This document shows, one piece after another, positions 43,946-54,474 of a stretch of 64,000 nt of DNA (position 1 is its first letter; every line of letters starts with the position of its first letter). A program made the translations under genes and the position numbers. The notes below the pieces were generated by a model, which worked only from the letters and a program-made list of their open reading frames with translations, was not told the DNA's origin and did no database searches. Origin of the DNA: Panulirus ornatus (lineage: Eukaryota; Arthropoda; Malacostraca; Decapoda; Palinuridae); NCBI RefSeq assembly GCF_036320965.1, contig NC_092286.1, positions 26,775,189-26,839,188 on the forward strand, given 5' to 3'.

Positions 43946-44494
43946 GATGGATGTGCTGGAAATGAGATGTTTGAGGACAATGTGTGGTGTGAGGTGGTTT
44001 GATCGAGTAAGTAACGTAAGGGTAAGAGAGATGTGTGGAAATGAAAAGAGCGTGGTTGAGAGAGCAGAAGAGGGTGTTTTGAAATGGTTTGGGCACATGG
44101 AGAGAATGAGTGAGGAAAGATTGACCAAGAGGATATATGTGTCAGAGGTGGAGGGAACGAGGAGAAGAGGGAGACCAAATTGGAGGTGGAAAGATGGAGT
44201 GAGAGAGATTTTGTGTGATCGGGGCCTGAACATGCAGGAGGGTGAAAGGAGGGCAAGGAATAGAGTGAATTGGAGCGATGTGGTATACTGGGGTTGACGT
44301 GCTGTCAGTGGATTGAATTAGGGCATGTGAAGCGTCTGGGGTAAACCATGGAAAGCTGTGTAGGTATGTATATTTGCGTGTGTGGACGTATGTATATACA
44401 TGTGTATGGGGGTGGGTTGGGCCATTTTCTTTCGTCTGTTTCCTTGCGCTACCTCGCAAACGCGGGAGACAGCGGCAAAAAAAAAAAAAAAAAT
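43946..44494 (+). mobile_element. LINE type A 3' end nested in the type-B copy
   Basis: From MDVLEMRCLRTMCGVRWFDR to VVYWG, 3' UTR and a run of A. The open frame at 43947-44297 is C-terminal LINE only. The left junction shares GGAGG between host and insert. Confidence 0.88.
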
Positions 44495-46608
44495 GATGTT
44501 TTGGAAGTAGGTGAATAAAGTATGTAAGACAAGGGAACAAATGGGAACTTGAGTGAAGGGGGCAAATGGGTAGGTGATAATAAGTAATGGTGATGTGAGA
44601 AGGAGATGGAGTGAGTATTTTGAAGGTTTGTTGAATGTGTTTGATGATAGAGTGGCAGATATAGGGTGTTTTGGTCAAGGTGGTGTGCAAAGTGAGAGGG
44701 TCAGGGAAAATGCTTTGGTAAACAGAGAAGAGGTAGTAAAAGCTTTGCGGAAGATGACAGCCGGCAAGGCAGCAGGTTTGGATGGTATTGCAGTGGAATT
44801 TATTAAAAAAGGGGGTGACTGTATTGTTGACTGGTTGGTAAGGTTATTTAATGTATGTATGATTCATGGTGAGGTGCCTGAGGATTGGCGGAATGCGTGC
44901 ATAGTGCCATTGTACAAAGGCAAAGGGGATAAAAGTGAGTGCTCAAATTTCAGAGGTATACGTTTGTTGAGTATTCCTGGGAAATTATAAGGGAGGATAT
45001 TGATTGATAGGGTGAAGGCATGTACAGAGCATCAGATTGGGGAAGAGCAGTGTGGTTTCAGAAGTGGTAGAGGATGTGTGGATCAGGTGTTTGCTTTGAA
45101 GAATGTATGTGAGAAATACTTAGAAAAGCAAATGGATTTGTATGTAGCATTTATGGATCTGGAGAAGGCATATGATAGAGTTGATAGAGATGCTCTGTGG
45201 GAGGTATTAAGAATATATGGTGTGGGAGGGAAGTTGTTAGAAGCAGTGAAAGTTTTTATCGAGGATGTAAGGCATGTGTACATGTAGGAAGAGAGGAAAG
45301 TGATTGGTTCTCAGTGAATGTAGGTTTGCGGCAGGGGTGTGTGATGTCTCCATGGTTGTTTAATTTGTTTATGGATGGGGTTGATAGGGAGGTGAATACA
45401 AGAGGTTTGGAAAGAGGGGCAAGTATGAAGTCTGTTGTGGATGAGAGAGCTTGGGAAGTGAGTAAGTTGTTGTTCGTTGATGATATAGCACTGTTGGCTG
45501 ATTCGTGTGAGAAACTGCAGAAGCTGGTGACTGAGTTTGGTAAAGTGTGTGAAAGAAGAAAGTTGAGAGTAAATGTGAATAAGAGTAAGGTTATTAGGTA
45601 CAGTAGGGCTGAGGGACAAGTCAATTGGGAGGTAAGTTTGAATGGAGAAAAACTGGAGGAAGTAGTGTTTTAGATATCTAGGAGTGGATTTGGCAGCAGA
45701 TGGAACCATGGAAGCGGAAGTGAATCATAGGGTGGGGGAGGGGGCGAAAGTTCTGGGAGCCTTGAAAAATGTGTGGAAGTCGAGAACATTATCTCGGAAA
45801 GCAAAAATGGGTAAGTTTGAAGGAATAGTGGTTCCAACAATGTTGTATGGTTGCGAGGCGTGGGCTATGGATAGAGCTGTGTGGAGGAGGGTGGATGTGC
45901 TGGAAATGAGATGTTTGAGGACAATATGTGGTGTGAGGTGGTTTGATCTGGTAAGTAATTATAGGATGAGAGAGATGTGTGGTAATGAAAAGAGTGTGGT
46001 TGAGAGAGCAGAAGAGGGTGTTTTGAAATGGTTTGGTCACATGGAGAGAATAAGTGAGGAAAGATTGACCAAGAGGATATATGTGTCAGAGGTGGATGGG
46101 ACGAGGAGAAGTGGGAGACCAAATTGGAGGTGGAAAGATGGAGTGAAAAAGATTTTGAGTGATCGGAGCCTGAGCTTGCAGGAGGGTGAAAGGCAGATTT
46201 CGAGTGATCAGGGCCTGAACATACAGGAAGGTGAGGGGTGTATGAGGAATAGAGTGAATTGGAATGATATGGTATACTGGGCTTGACATGCTGTCAATGG
46301 ACTGAACCACGGCATGTGAAGCATCTGAGGTAAACCATGGAAAGTTTTGGCCTGGATGTGGATAGGGAGCTGTGGTTTTGGTGCATTACACATGACAACT
46401 AGAGACTGAGTGTGAACGAATCTGGCCTTTTTGTCTGTATTCCTGGCACTGCCTCACTGAAGAAGGGGATGCCGATTTTCTGTGGAGCAGGGTAGCGACA
46501 GGAATGGATGAAGGCAAGCAAGTATGAATATGTACACATGTATGTGTGTAGTGTCTGTGTATGTGTATGTATATACTTGTATATGTTGACATTTATATAT
46601 ATGTATTT
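44495..46608 (+). mobile_element. LINE type B, linker, RT and 3' UTR (outer copy, part 2)
   Basis: Continues the copy from 43945: MFWK.VNKV, GLDGIAVEF, motif A FMDLEKAYDRVD, motif B GLRQGCVMSPWLF, motif C LLFVDDIALL (degenerate) and the C-terminus. Breaks include TAA near 44988, a lost base near 45252 and a loss in EEVKCF near 45662. A C-terminal segment of about 50 bp is repeated (KKILSDRSLSLQEGER, then QISSDQGLNIQEGEG, 46150-46230). A type-A LINE interrupts the 3' UTR at 46608. Confidence 0.85.
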
Positions 46609-47113
46609 TGGTTTGATCGAGTGAGTAACGTAAGGGTAAGAGAGATGTGTGGAAATAAAAAGAGCGTGGTTGAGAGAGCAGAAGAGGGTGTTTTGAAGTG
46701 GTTTGGGCACATGGAGAGAATGAGTGAGGAAAGATTGACCAAGAGGATATATGTGTCGGAGGTGGAGGGAACGAGGAGAAGAGGGAGACCAAATTGGAGG
46801 TGGAAAGATGGAGTGAAAAAGATTTTGTGTGATCGGGGCCTGAACATGCAGGAGGGTGAAAGGAGGGCAAGGAATAGAGTGAATTGGAACGATGTGGTAT
46901 ACTGGGGTTGACGTGCTGTCAGTGGATTGAATCAAGGCATGTGAAGCGTCTGGGGTAAACCATGGAAAGCTGTGTAGGTATGTATATCAGCGTGTGTGGA
47001 CGTATGTATATACATGTGTATGGGGGGGGTTGGGCCGTTTCTTTCGTCTGTTTCCTTGCGCTACCTCGCAAACGCGGGAGACAGCGACAAAGTATAATAA
47101 AAAAAAAAAAAAA
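46609..47113 (+). mobile_element. LINE type A 3' end nested in the type-B 3' UTR
   Basis: Starts at the WFDRVSNVRVREMCG codons, ends with type-A tail and a run of A. Beyond it the outer type-B 3' UTR resumes (GTGGATGGGCCATTC at about 47157), so this is an insertion in the tail. TATTT on both sides is a possible short target duplication. Confidence 0.85.
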
Positions 47114-47229
47114 TATTTGTGCATATGTGGGTGTTGATGTATATATGTGTATATGAGTGGATGGGCCATTCTTCATCTGTTTCGTGGTGTGGGATGCAGC
47201 GTTTGTGTATAATAGGTAAAAATAAGAAT
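47114..47229 (+). mobile_element. end of the outer type-B LINE tail
   Basis: ATGGGCCATTCTTCATCTGTTTC matches the type-B tail just before its final CTACCTCGC block, which is decayed here. Confidence 0.6.
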
Positions 47230-49145
47230 TATGAAAGGGAAAAATAAAAGACAGGGGAAAGTATTTATAAATTTCAGAGGAAGTGGAAAACCTCTTTTAA
47301 AATGTGGTCATAATTATTGAGAAAGACATGAGAAGGTAGAGAATTCCAAATCTTTGATGTCGGGAAAGAAGCAGTTATTAGAATTTCCCACCCATGATTT
47401 GCTGATGACCACACAGCAGTCATGTGGCACAGCTTTTTACCAAGTATTGTGTGGTGTAGTTAGAGGTGTGGGCACACAAGTAGTCAGTTTAGGAGCAAAA
47501 ACCACATTAATACCTATAAAAGAGAGAAAGTGAACCAATATTGCAGCATAGGGCAAGAGGGTCAGGTTTGGAAGTTATCCTTGAACAGTTTATAAGTCGA
47601 ATTGCTTTTGACTCAACTCTCTCAGTTAAGGATGCAGAGCTTGAACTATCCCAGATATGAGTACAGCACTCCATACAAGGATGAGTTAATCCCTCGTATA
47701 AACAGAGCATCTGTTCAGAAGAAAAGAAATTTTGACGTTTAAACAGCACATCCAGTTTCTTAGAGGCAAACTTATCCATTCCTGTAATGTGGGGCTTCCA
47801 AGAAATAGTGGATGTTAGAATAATACCAAGTATGTTCATTGAGTCAAGGTGGAATTACGGAACCTCAAAAGAGAGACGAGAGTTGTGAGTTTTTGATAGA
47901 GAGATGGACAGAAACTGTGTCTTGGAAGCATTAAACTTAACTGGATTTCGTTTACCTCACTGAGATATCCAGTCCAAGTCTGAGTTTATTAAGGAAGCTG
48001 TTTGAAGATGAGATGCAGATTGTGTGAGAGAAGGAGCCAAATTTAAGGATGTTGATGAATGCAGTGTTTTGTCAATGTTTAAGTGCATTTGGTTATTTGT
48101 GAAGGAGAGGAAATCATTTAAAAGGGTAGAAATATTGTAGGAGATAGGACAGAACCTGGAGGGACACCACTGTTGATGCAGAAAAGAGGGTAGACATCCA
48201 TCAACAACCACAGAGATAGACCGGCCAGAGAGGAAGGTAGGTATGAAGGAACAAAGTGATGGAGGAAGGCCAAAAGAGGGAACCTTAGAGATGAGATCCT
48301 GATGCCAAACCCTGTCAGAAGCTTTGGACATATGAAAGGCAACTACATATGACTCACCAAAATCTTTCAGGGATAATAACCAGACATTAATGAGATAGGG
48401 ATGAACATCACTAGTAGCTCTCACCTTACGGAAGCCATACTGGTGATCAGAGAGAAAACTGATTTTTGAAGTGTTTAAGGATATAGGAGTTGAGGAGGGA
48501 TTCAAAGACTTTGGAAATGGTAATGCAAAAGCAGTAGAACAATAGTTAGGGGGGGGTAAGAATGGTCACCCTTCTTAGGGATGGGATGCATCAATGCATG
48601 CTTCTAAGGAGAAGGAAAAGTTTTGGTTTTTAAACAGAAATAGAACAGACGAGCAAGCACACCTGCAAGTTCAGAGGCATATTTTTTCAGTACAAGAGGA
48701 TGGATACCATCAGGACCATGTTTCCTTGTTTCCAGAGAGAGAAGCACTTTTCAGACTGCCCGAAAAGAGATCATGGGGAGGGGCATACAATTAGTAAGAG
48801 GAGCATCAAGGGGCAAAGGAATGTTAGAATCATCCAAGGTGGAGTTAAAGGATAAACATACACTTTCGAAAGAAAGTTGCTTTGCCTAAGGCAGAGACAC
48901 GTATAGTACCGTTAGAACGGAAAAGTGAAGGAAAGGTAGAACAACAGAAGTTGTTAGAGATGCCCTTAGAGAAAGACCTATTAATGGATGATCTGGAGAG
49001 CTGATTAAAGACCACATTTGTTCACTCCCTGAGTTGACTGAAGACTGGTAAATGCTTTTGGCTGCAGGTTGTGTATCCAAGATGGCCTCACTGTTGTAAA
49101 GAAGAGAGAAGGTTACATGATATTATTCTCTGGAGCACACTTATT
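47230..49145 (-). pseudogene. Jockey/CR1-like LINE, reverse transcriptase remnant
   Basis: Minus-strand landmarks in order: FSGSLKSASLSGNKETW and CIPSLRRVTILTPP, SKVFESLLNSYILKHF, LSDHQYGFRK, motif A relic AFHMSKASDRVWH (Asp of the usual D.SKAFD changed to His), LPPSLCSFIPTFLSGRSISV, a motif-B relic, NNQMHLNIDKTLHSS (motif C lost) and, at 47507-47839, NILGIILTSTISWKPHI, ASKKLDVLFKRQNFFS, HPCMECCTHIWD and RVESKAIRLIN. This order is typical of Jockey-type RT and thumb. Many stops; inactive. Confidence 0.85.
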
Positions 49146-49152
49146 GCTTGAT

Positions 49153-49329
49153 TTTTTTTTTTTTTTTTTCATACTATTCGCCATTTCCCGCATTAGTGAG
49201 GTAGCATTAAGAACAGAGGACTGGGCCTTAGAGGGAATATCCTCACCTGGCCCCCTTCTCTGTTCCTTCTTGTGGAAAAAGAAAAAAAAAAAAAAAAAAA
49301 AAAGAGAGGGGAGGATTTCCAGCCCCCCG
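49153..49329 (-). mobile_element. short LINE-like element, 5'-truncated, inserted in the Jockey-like LINE
   Basis: T run, CATACTATTCGCCATTTCCC, GCATTAGTGAGGTAGC, AATATCCTCACCTGGCCCCC, a 22-bp A run in the centre, GGGGAGGATTTCCAGCCCCC, then a break. GCTTGAT stands at 49146-49152 and 49329-49335, a 7-bp target duplication, which shows it moved as an independent retroposon. Confidence 0.85.
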
Positions 49330-49742
49330 CTTGATACAGTCAGTAATTACTTTGTTAGGCTGCTGCAAGGGAACTCTGGCTTCAGAAATTACTACTGTTG
49401 TGTTGTGATTCCTTAGTGTTTCTTCATTATGGTATCCATTGTCCAATGGCCTCACATCTAACTTGTCAGGAACTTGGTGATATATCCACCAGGTGTATTA
49501 TCTCTGTGCATCTCGCATCCCAGCATCAGTCCCTCATGAATGGATGAGACAAGAGTTGTGAGTTTTTGATGGAGGGATGGGTGAAAATTAAGTCTTGGGA
49601 GCATTGAACTTCGCAGGATTTTGTGTACTTCACTGAGATATCCTATCCAAGTCTGATTTTATTGAGGAGGCTATGTCAAGACGAGATGCAGATCAAGTGG
49701 GAGAAGAGGAAGCAGAATTGAGGGATGTGGATGAATGTAGTG
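49330..49742 (-). mobile_element. Jockey-like LINE continuation and second fragment
   Basis: 49545-49742 repeats 47866-48068 (GAGTTTTTGAT, GATATCC.(A/G)TCCAAGTCTGA, GAGATGCAGAT, GATGAATG.AGTG) with about 80% match by eye, so a second piece of the same element lies here in the same orientation. 49330-49545 is unassigned. Confidence 0.65.
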
Positions 49743-50004
49743 TCCACTTTCAGGTATTTGAAATACTTCACTTTCTCCAATTTTTTCTATTCAAATTTAC
49801 ACCTCAACTAACCTGTCCCTCATCCCTGCTAAACTGAATAGTCATGCTTTTATTCATATTTACTCTAAGCTTTCTCCTTTCCCACACTTTTCCAAACTCA
49901 GTCACCAACTTTTGTAGTTTCTCACTTGAATCTGCCAGTACTGCTGTATCATCAGGAAACAACAACTGACTCACTTCCCAGGCCCTATCATCCCAACAGA
50001 CTGC

Positions 50005-50078
<74 letters not shown>

Positions 50079-50095
50079 AGATTCTTGCATTTTAA
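49743..50095 (-). mobile_element. old LINE fragment with internal (TC)n expansion
   Basis: CACTTTCTCCAATTTTTTC, TTTACTCTAAGCTTTCTCC and CAACAACTGACTCACTTCCC are the antisense of the YLGV, LRVNV and FADDTAL regions. The (TC)n run lies where intact copies have CCCCTCTCTCC. Confidence 0.75.
50011..50076. repeat. (TC)n microsatellite
   Basis: 33 TC units inside a LINE fragment. Confidence 0.97.
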
Positions 50096-50829
50096 TGATG
50101 TAGAATATGGACTCAGTGAAGGAAACAATAGATAGAGTGACAGTACTTCCCAATCATAGCCTGCCCTAAAACTAACTTGCGGAAATTGAAAATGATTTGG
50201 AACGTATCCATCCCAAGCATAGTTTACTGAAGCAAGATTTTGGGGACATACACATCCCATATGTAATGAAAAGATTAAACATCCTCTTCACTCAATCCCA
50301 CTGGTTTTAAGGCTATAGTGTCTTCCAGTGTAAAAATACTTGAATTTGATATTCATGTTTTCACAAGTTGTAACAACAGTCTCTACAGTTCTTCCCTCTA
50401 AAATCCCATAGCCAGGTTAGTTCCTCTGTAATTGACAATTTATTCCCGATAAGTTTATGGAACCTGACATTCTGAACGTCATGAAAATGATCCACTGTAA
50501 TGGCCTGACGCTGGGAAAAAACACACCATAAATCTGCCTCTCATTTGTGTTGTATATATGGAGTGCTTTGATATGGACAGAAAAAAGAAAATATATGACA
50601 AATTTAGGATGGACGTATCGGCAGTCCACCAAAACAATCAACGAGCTGCCGCATTTCGCCATAAGGCGCTACCTCGAGTAGGCAGAGAACGGCGAGCAAG
50701 TTGGGTTGCAGCAGTCTGTCTCCAGTCAACCAAGCTGTTTATCCTTCCCTCAGTATTGGTCGATAAGATGGGTGCTTAGCTTAGGCTAGGATATATATAT
50801 ATATGTATATATATGTATATATATATGTG
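50096..50829 (+). other. host intron, unassigned, with AT repeat at the end
   Basis: No coding or repeat motif recognised up to about 50785. Then TATATATGTATATATATG leads into the T run of a short element. Confidence 0.5.
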
Positions 50830-51077
50830 TGTATATTTTTTTTTTTTTCATACTATTCGCTGTTTCCCGCGATAGCGAGGTAGCGTTAAGAACAGAGGAT
50901 TGGGCCTTTTTTGGAATATCCTCACCTGGCCCCCTCTGTTCCTTCTTTTGGAAAATTAAAAAAAAAAAAAAAGAGGGGGGAGGATTTCCAGCCCCCCGCT
51001 CCCTCCCCTTTTAGTCGCCTTCTACGACACGCAGGGAATACGTGGGAAGTATTCTTAATCCCCTATCCCCAGGGATA

Positions 51078-51079
<2 letters not shown>
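50830..51079 (-). mobile_element. short LINE-like element (SINE-like), complete
   Basis: T run at 50837-50847, CATACTATTCGCTGTTTCCC, GATAGCGAGGTAGCGTTAAG, a central A run, GGCGACTAAAAGGGGAGGG on the minus strand, and head CCTATCCCCAGGGATA at 51062-51078. Almost identical to 32720-32961. Confidence 0.87.

Positions 51080-51151
<72 letters not shown>
51080..51151. repeat. (TA)n microsatellite between short-element head and LINE head
   Basis: About 70 bp of TA repeat. The two flanking elements face each other head to head. Confidence 0.92.
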
Positions 51152-54100
51152 TATCCCTGGGGATAGGGGTGAAAGAATACTTCCCACGTATTCCTCGCGT
51201 GTCGTAGAAAGCGACTAGAGGGGACGGGAGCGGGGGGCCAGAAATCCTCCCCTCCTTCTATTAACTTTCTAAAATGGGAAACAGAAAAAGGAGTCACATG
51301 GGGAGTGCTCATCCTCCTCGAAGGCTCAGAGTGGGGTGCCTAAATGTGTGTGGATGTAACCAAGATGTGAAAAAAGGAGAGATAGGTAGTATGTTTGAGG
51401 AAAGGAACCTGGATGTTTTGGCTCTGAGTGAAATGAAGCTCAAGGGTAAAGGGGAAGAGTGGTTTGGGAATGTCTGGGGAGTAAAGTCAGGGGTTAGTGA
51501 GAGGACAAGAGCAAGGGAAGGAGTAGCAATACTCCTGAAACAGGAGTTGTGGGAGTATGTGATAGAATGTAAGAAAGTAAATTCTCGATTAATATGGGTA
51601 AAACTGAAAGTTGATGGAGAGAGGTGGGTGATTATTGGTGCATATGCACCTGGGCATGAGAAGAAAGATCATGAGAGGCAAGTGTTTTGGGAGCAGCTGA
51701 ATGAGTGTGTTAGTGGTTTTGATGCACGAGACCGGGTTATAGTGATGGGTGATTTGAATGCAAAGGTGAGTAATGTGGCAGTTGAGGGAATAATTGGTAT
51801 ACATGGGGTGTTCAGTGTTGTAAATGGAAATGGTGAAGAGCTTGTAGATTTATGTGCTGAAAAAGGACTGATGATTGGGAATACCTGGTTTAAAAAGCGA
51901 GATATACATAAGTATACTTATGTAAGTAGGAGAGATGGCCAGAGAGCATTATTGGATTACGTGTTAATTGACAGGCGTGCGAAAGAGAGACTTTTGGATG
52001 TTAATGTGCTGAGAGGTGCAACTGGAGGGATGTCTGATCATTATCTTGTGGAGGCAAAGGTGAAGATTTGTAGGGGTTTTCAGAAAAGAAGAGTGAATGT
52101 TGGGGTGAAGAGGGTGGTGAGAGTAAGTGAGCTTGGGAAGGAGACCTGTGTGAGGAAGTACCAGGAGAGACTGAGTACAGAATGGAAAAAGGTGAGAACA
52201 ATGGAAGTAAGGGGAGTGGGGGAGGAATGGGATGTATTTAGGGAATCAGTGATGGATTGCGCAAAAGATGCTTGTGGCATGAGAAGAGTGGGAGGTGGGT
52301 TGATTAGAAAGGGTAGTGAGTGGTGGGATGAAGAAGTAAGAGTATTAGTGAAAGAGAAGAGAGAGGCATTTGGACGATTTTTGCAGGGAAAAAATGCAAT
52401 TGAGTGGGAGATGTATAAAAGAAAGAGACAGGAGGTCAAGAGAAAGGTGCAAGAGGCGAAAAAAAGGGCAAATGAGAGTTGGGGTGAGAGAGTATCATTA
52501 AATTTTAGGGAGAATAAAAAGATGTTCTGGAAGGAGGTAAATAAAGTGCGTAAGACAAGGGAGCAAATGGGAACTTCAGTGAAGGGCGCAAATGGGGAGG
52601 TTATAACAAGTAGTGGTGATGTGAGAAGGAGATGGAGTGAGTATTTTGAAGGTTTGTTGAATTTGTTTGATGATAGAGTGGCAGATATAGGGTGTTTTGG
52701 TCGAGGTGGTGTGCAAAGTGAGAGGGTTAGGGAAAATGATTTGGTAAACAGAGAAGAGGTAGTGAAAGCTTTGCGGAAGATGAAAGCCGGCAAGGCAGCA
52801 GGTTTGGATGGTATTGCAGTGGAATTTATTAAAAAAGGGGGTGACTGTATTGTTGACTGGTTGGTAAGGTTATTTAATGTATGTATGACTCATGGTGAGG
52901 TGCCTGAGGATTGGCGGAATGCGTGCATAGTGCCATTGTACAAAGGCAAAGGGGATAAGAGTGAGTGCTCAAATTACAGAGGTATAAGTTTGTTGAGTAT
53001 TCCTGGTAAATTATATGGGAGGGTATTGATTGAGAGGGTGAAGGCATGTACAGAGCATCAGATTGGGGAAGAGCAGTGTGGTTTCAGAAGTGGTAGAGGA
53101 TGTGTGGATCAGGTGTTTGCTTTGAAGAATGTATGTGAGAAATACTTAGAAAAGCAAATGGATTTGTATGTAGCATTTATGGATCTGGAGAAGGCATATG
53201 ATAGAGTTGATAGAGGTGCTCTGTGGAAGGTATTAAGAATATATGGTGTGGGAGGAAAGTTGTTAGAAGCAGTGAAAAGTTTTTATCGAGGATGTAAGGC
53301 ATGTGTACGTGTAGGAAGAGAGGAAAGTGATTGGTTCTCAGTGAATGTAGGTTTGCGGCAGGGGTGTGTGATGTCTCCATGGTTGTTTAATTTGTTTATG
53401 GATGGGGTTGTTAGGGAGGTAAATGCAAGAGTTTTGGAAAGAGGGGCAAGTATGAAGTCTGTTGGGGATGAGAGAGCTTGGGAAGTGAGTCAGTTGTTGT
53501 TCGCTGATGATACAGCGCTGGTGGCTGATTCATGTGAGAAACTGCAGAAGCTGGTGACTGAGTTTGGTAAAGTGTGTGGAAGAAGAAAGTTAAGAGTAAA
53601 TGTGAAAAAGAGCAAGGTTGTTAGGTATAGTAGGGTTGAGGGTCAAGTCAATTGGGAGGTGAGTTTGAATGGAGAAAAACTGGAGGAAGTGAAGTGTTTT
53701 AGATATCTGGGAGTGGATCTGGCAGCGGATGGAACCATGGAAGCGGAAGTGGATCATAGGGTGGGGGAGGGGGCGAAAATTCTGGGGGCCTTGAAGAATG
53801 TGTGGAAGTCGAGAACATTATCTCGGAAAGTAAAAATGGGTATGTTTGAAGGAATAGTGGTTCCAACAATGTTGTATGGTTGCGAGGTGTGGGCTATGGA
53901 TAGAGTTGTGCGCAGGAGGATGGATGTGCTGGAAATGAGATGTTTGAGGACAATGTGTGGTGTGAGGTGGTTTGATCGAGTGAGTAACGTAAGGGTGAGA
54001 GAGATGTGTGGAAATAAAAAGAGCGTGGTTGAGAGAGCAGAAGAGGGTGTTTTGAAGTGGTTTGGGCACATGGAGAGAATGAGTGAGGAAAGATTGACCA

Positions 54101-54474
54101 AGAGGATATATGTGTCGGAGGTGGAGGGAACGAGGAGAAGAGGGAGACCAAATTGGAGGTGGAAAGATGGAGTGAAAAAGATTTTGTGTGATCGGGGCCT
54201 GAACATGCAGGAGGGTGAAAGGAGGGCAAGGAATAGAGTAAATTGGAGCGATGTGGTATACCGTGGTTGACGTGCCGTCAGTGGATTGAATCAAGGCATG
54301 TGAAGCGTCTGGGGTAAACCATGGAAAGCTGTGTAGGTGTGTATATTTGCGTGTGTGGACGTATGTATATACATGTGTGTGGGGGGGGTTGGGCCATTTC
54401 TTTCGTCTGTTTCCTTGCGCTACCTCGCAAACGCGGGAGACAGCGACAGAGTATAATAAAAAAAAAAAAAAGTT
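51152..54474 (+). mobile_element. full-length LINE type A (RTE-like), intact
   Basis: Head CTATCCCTGGGGATAGGGG, 5' UTR of about 120 bp, one uninterrupted ORF (51274-54270), type-A 3' UTR (TAAACCATGGAAAGCTGTG, GGGTTGGGCCATTTC, CTACCTCGCAAACGCGGG, GACAGCGACAGAGTATAAT) and a run of A. About 3.3 kb in all. One ORF with endonuclease then RT and no zinc knuckle, with a short 3' UTR, fits the RTE clade; clade placement is inference. No target duplication can be seen because the left flank is (TA)n. Confidence 0.92.
51274..54270 (+). CDS. LINE endonuclease-reverse transcriptase, 998 aa, intact
   Basis: Nicks target DNA and copies the element's RNA into the genome (target-primed reverse transcription). 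Start ATG (MGNRKRSHMGS) follows a TAA-rich leader. Endonuclease domain about 17-275: Glu53 (SEMKLKG; most siblings have SETKLKG), Tyr124 (GAYAPG), Asp160/Asn162 (GDLNAK), Asp228 (LDYVLID) and Asp255/His256 (SDH). Basic linker about 290-480. RT about 480-860: GLDGIAVEF from 510, motif A FMDLEKAYDRVD with Asp637, motif B RQGCVMSPWLF from 695, motif C FADD with Asp745/Asp746, then LRVNVKKSKVV and YLGVDLAADG. C-terminal domain with GCEVWAMD, GHMERMSEERL and RRRGRPNWRWKDG (from 954). No stops or shifts and all catalytic residues present, so it may encode active protein. Confidence 0.9.
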   Translation: MGNRKRSHMGSAHPPRRLRVGCLNVCGCNQDVKKGEIGSMFEERNLDVLALSEMKLKGKGEEWFGNVWGVKSGVSERTRAREGVAILLKQELWEYVIECKKVNSRLIWVKLKVDGERWVIIGAYAPGHEKKDHERQVFWEQLNECVSGFDARDRVIVMGDLNAKVSNVAVEGIIGIHGVFSVVNGNGEELVDLCAEKGLMIGNTWFKKRDIHKYTYVSRRDGQRALLDYVLIDRRAKERLLDVNVLRGATGGMSDHYLVEAKVKICRGFQKRRVNVGVKRVVRVSELGKETCVRKYQERLSTEWKKVRTMEVRGVGEEWDVFRESVMDCAKDACGMRRVGGGLIRKGSEWWDEEVRVLVKEKREAFGRFLQGKNAIEWEMYKRKRQEVKRKVQEAKKRANESWGERVSLNFRENKKMFWKEVNKVRKTREQMGTSVKGANGEVITSSGDVRRRWSEYFEGLLNLFDDRVADIGCFGRGGVQSERVRENDLVNREEVVKALRKMKAGKAAGLDGIAVEFIKKGGDCIVDWLVRLFNVCMTHGEVPEDWRNACIVPLYKGKGDKSECSNYRGISLLSIPGKLYGRVLIERVKACTEHQIGEEQCGFRSGRGCVDQVFALKNVCEKYLEKQMDLYVAFMDLEKAYDRVDRGALWKVLRIYGVGGKLLEAVKSFYRGCKACVRVGREESDWFSVNVGLRQGCVMSPWLFNLFMDGVVREVNARVLERGASMKSVGDERAWEVSQLLFADDTALVADSCEKLQKLVTEFGKVCGRRKLRVNVKKSKVVRYSRVEGQVNWEVSLNGEKLEEVKCFRYLGVDLAADGTMEAEVDHRVGEGAKILGALKNVWKSRTLSRKVKMGMFEGIVVPTMLYGCEVWAMDRVVRRRMDVLEMRCLRTMCGVRWFDRVSNVRVREMCGNKKSVVERAEEGVLKWFGHMERMSEERLTKRIYVSEVEGTRRRGRPNWRWKDGVKKILCDRGLNMQEGERRARNRVNWSDVVYRG

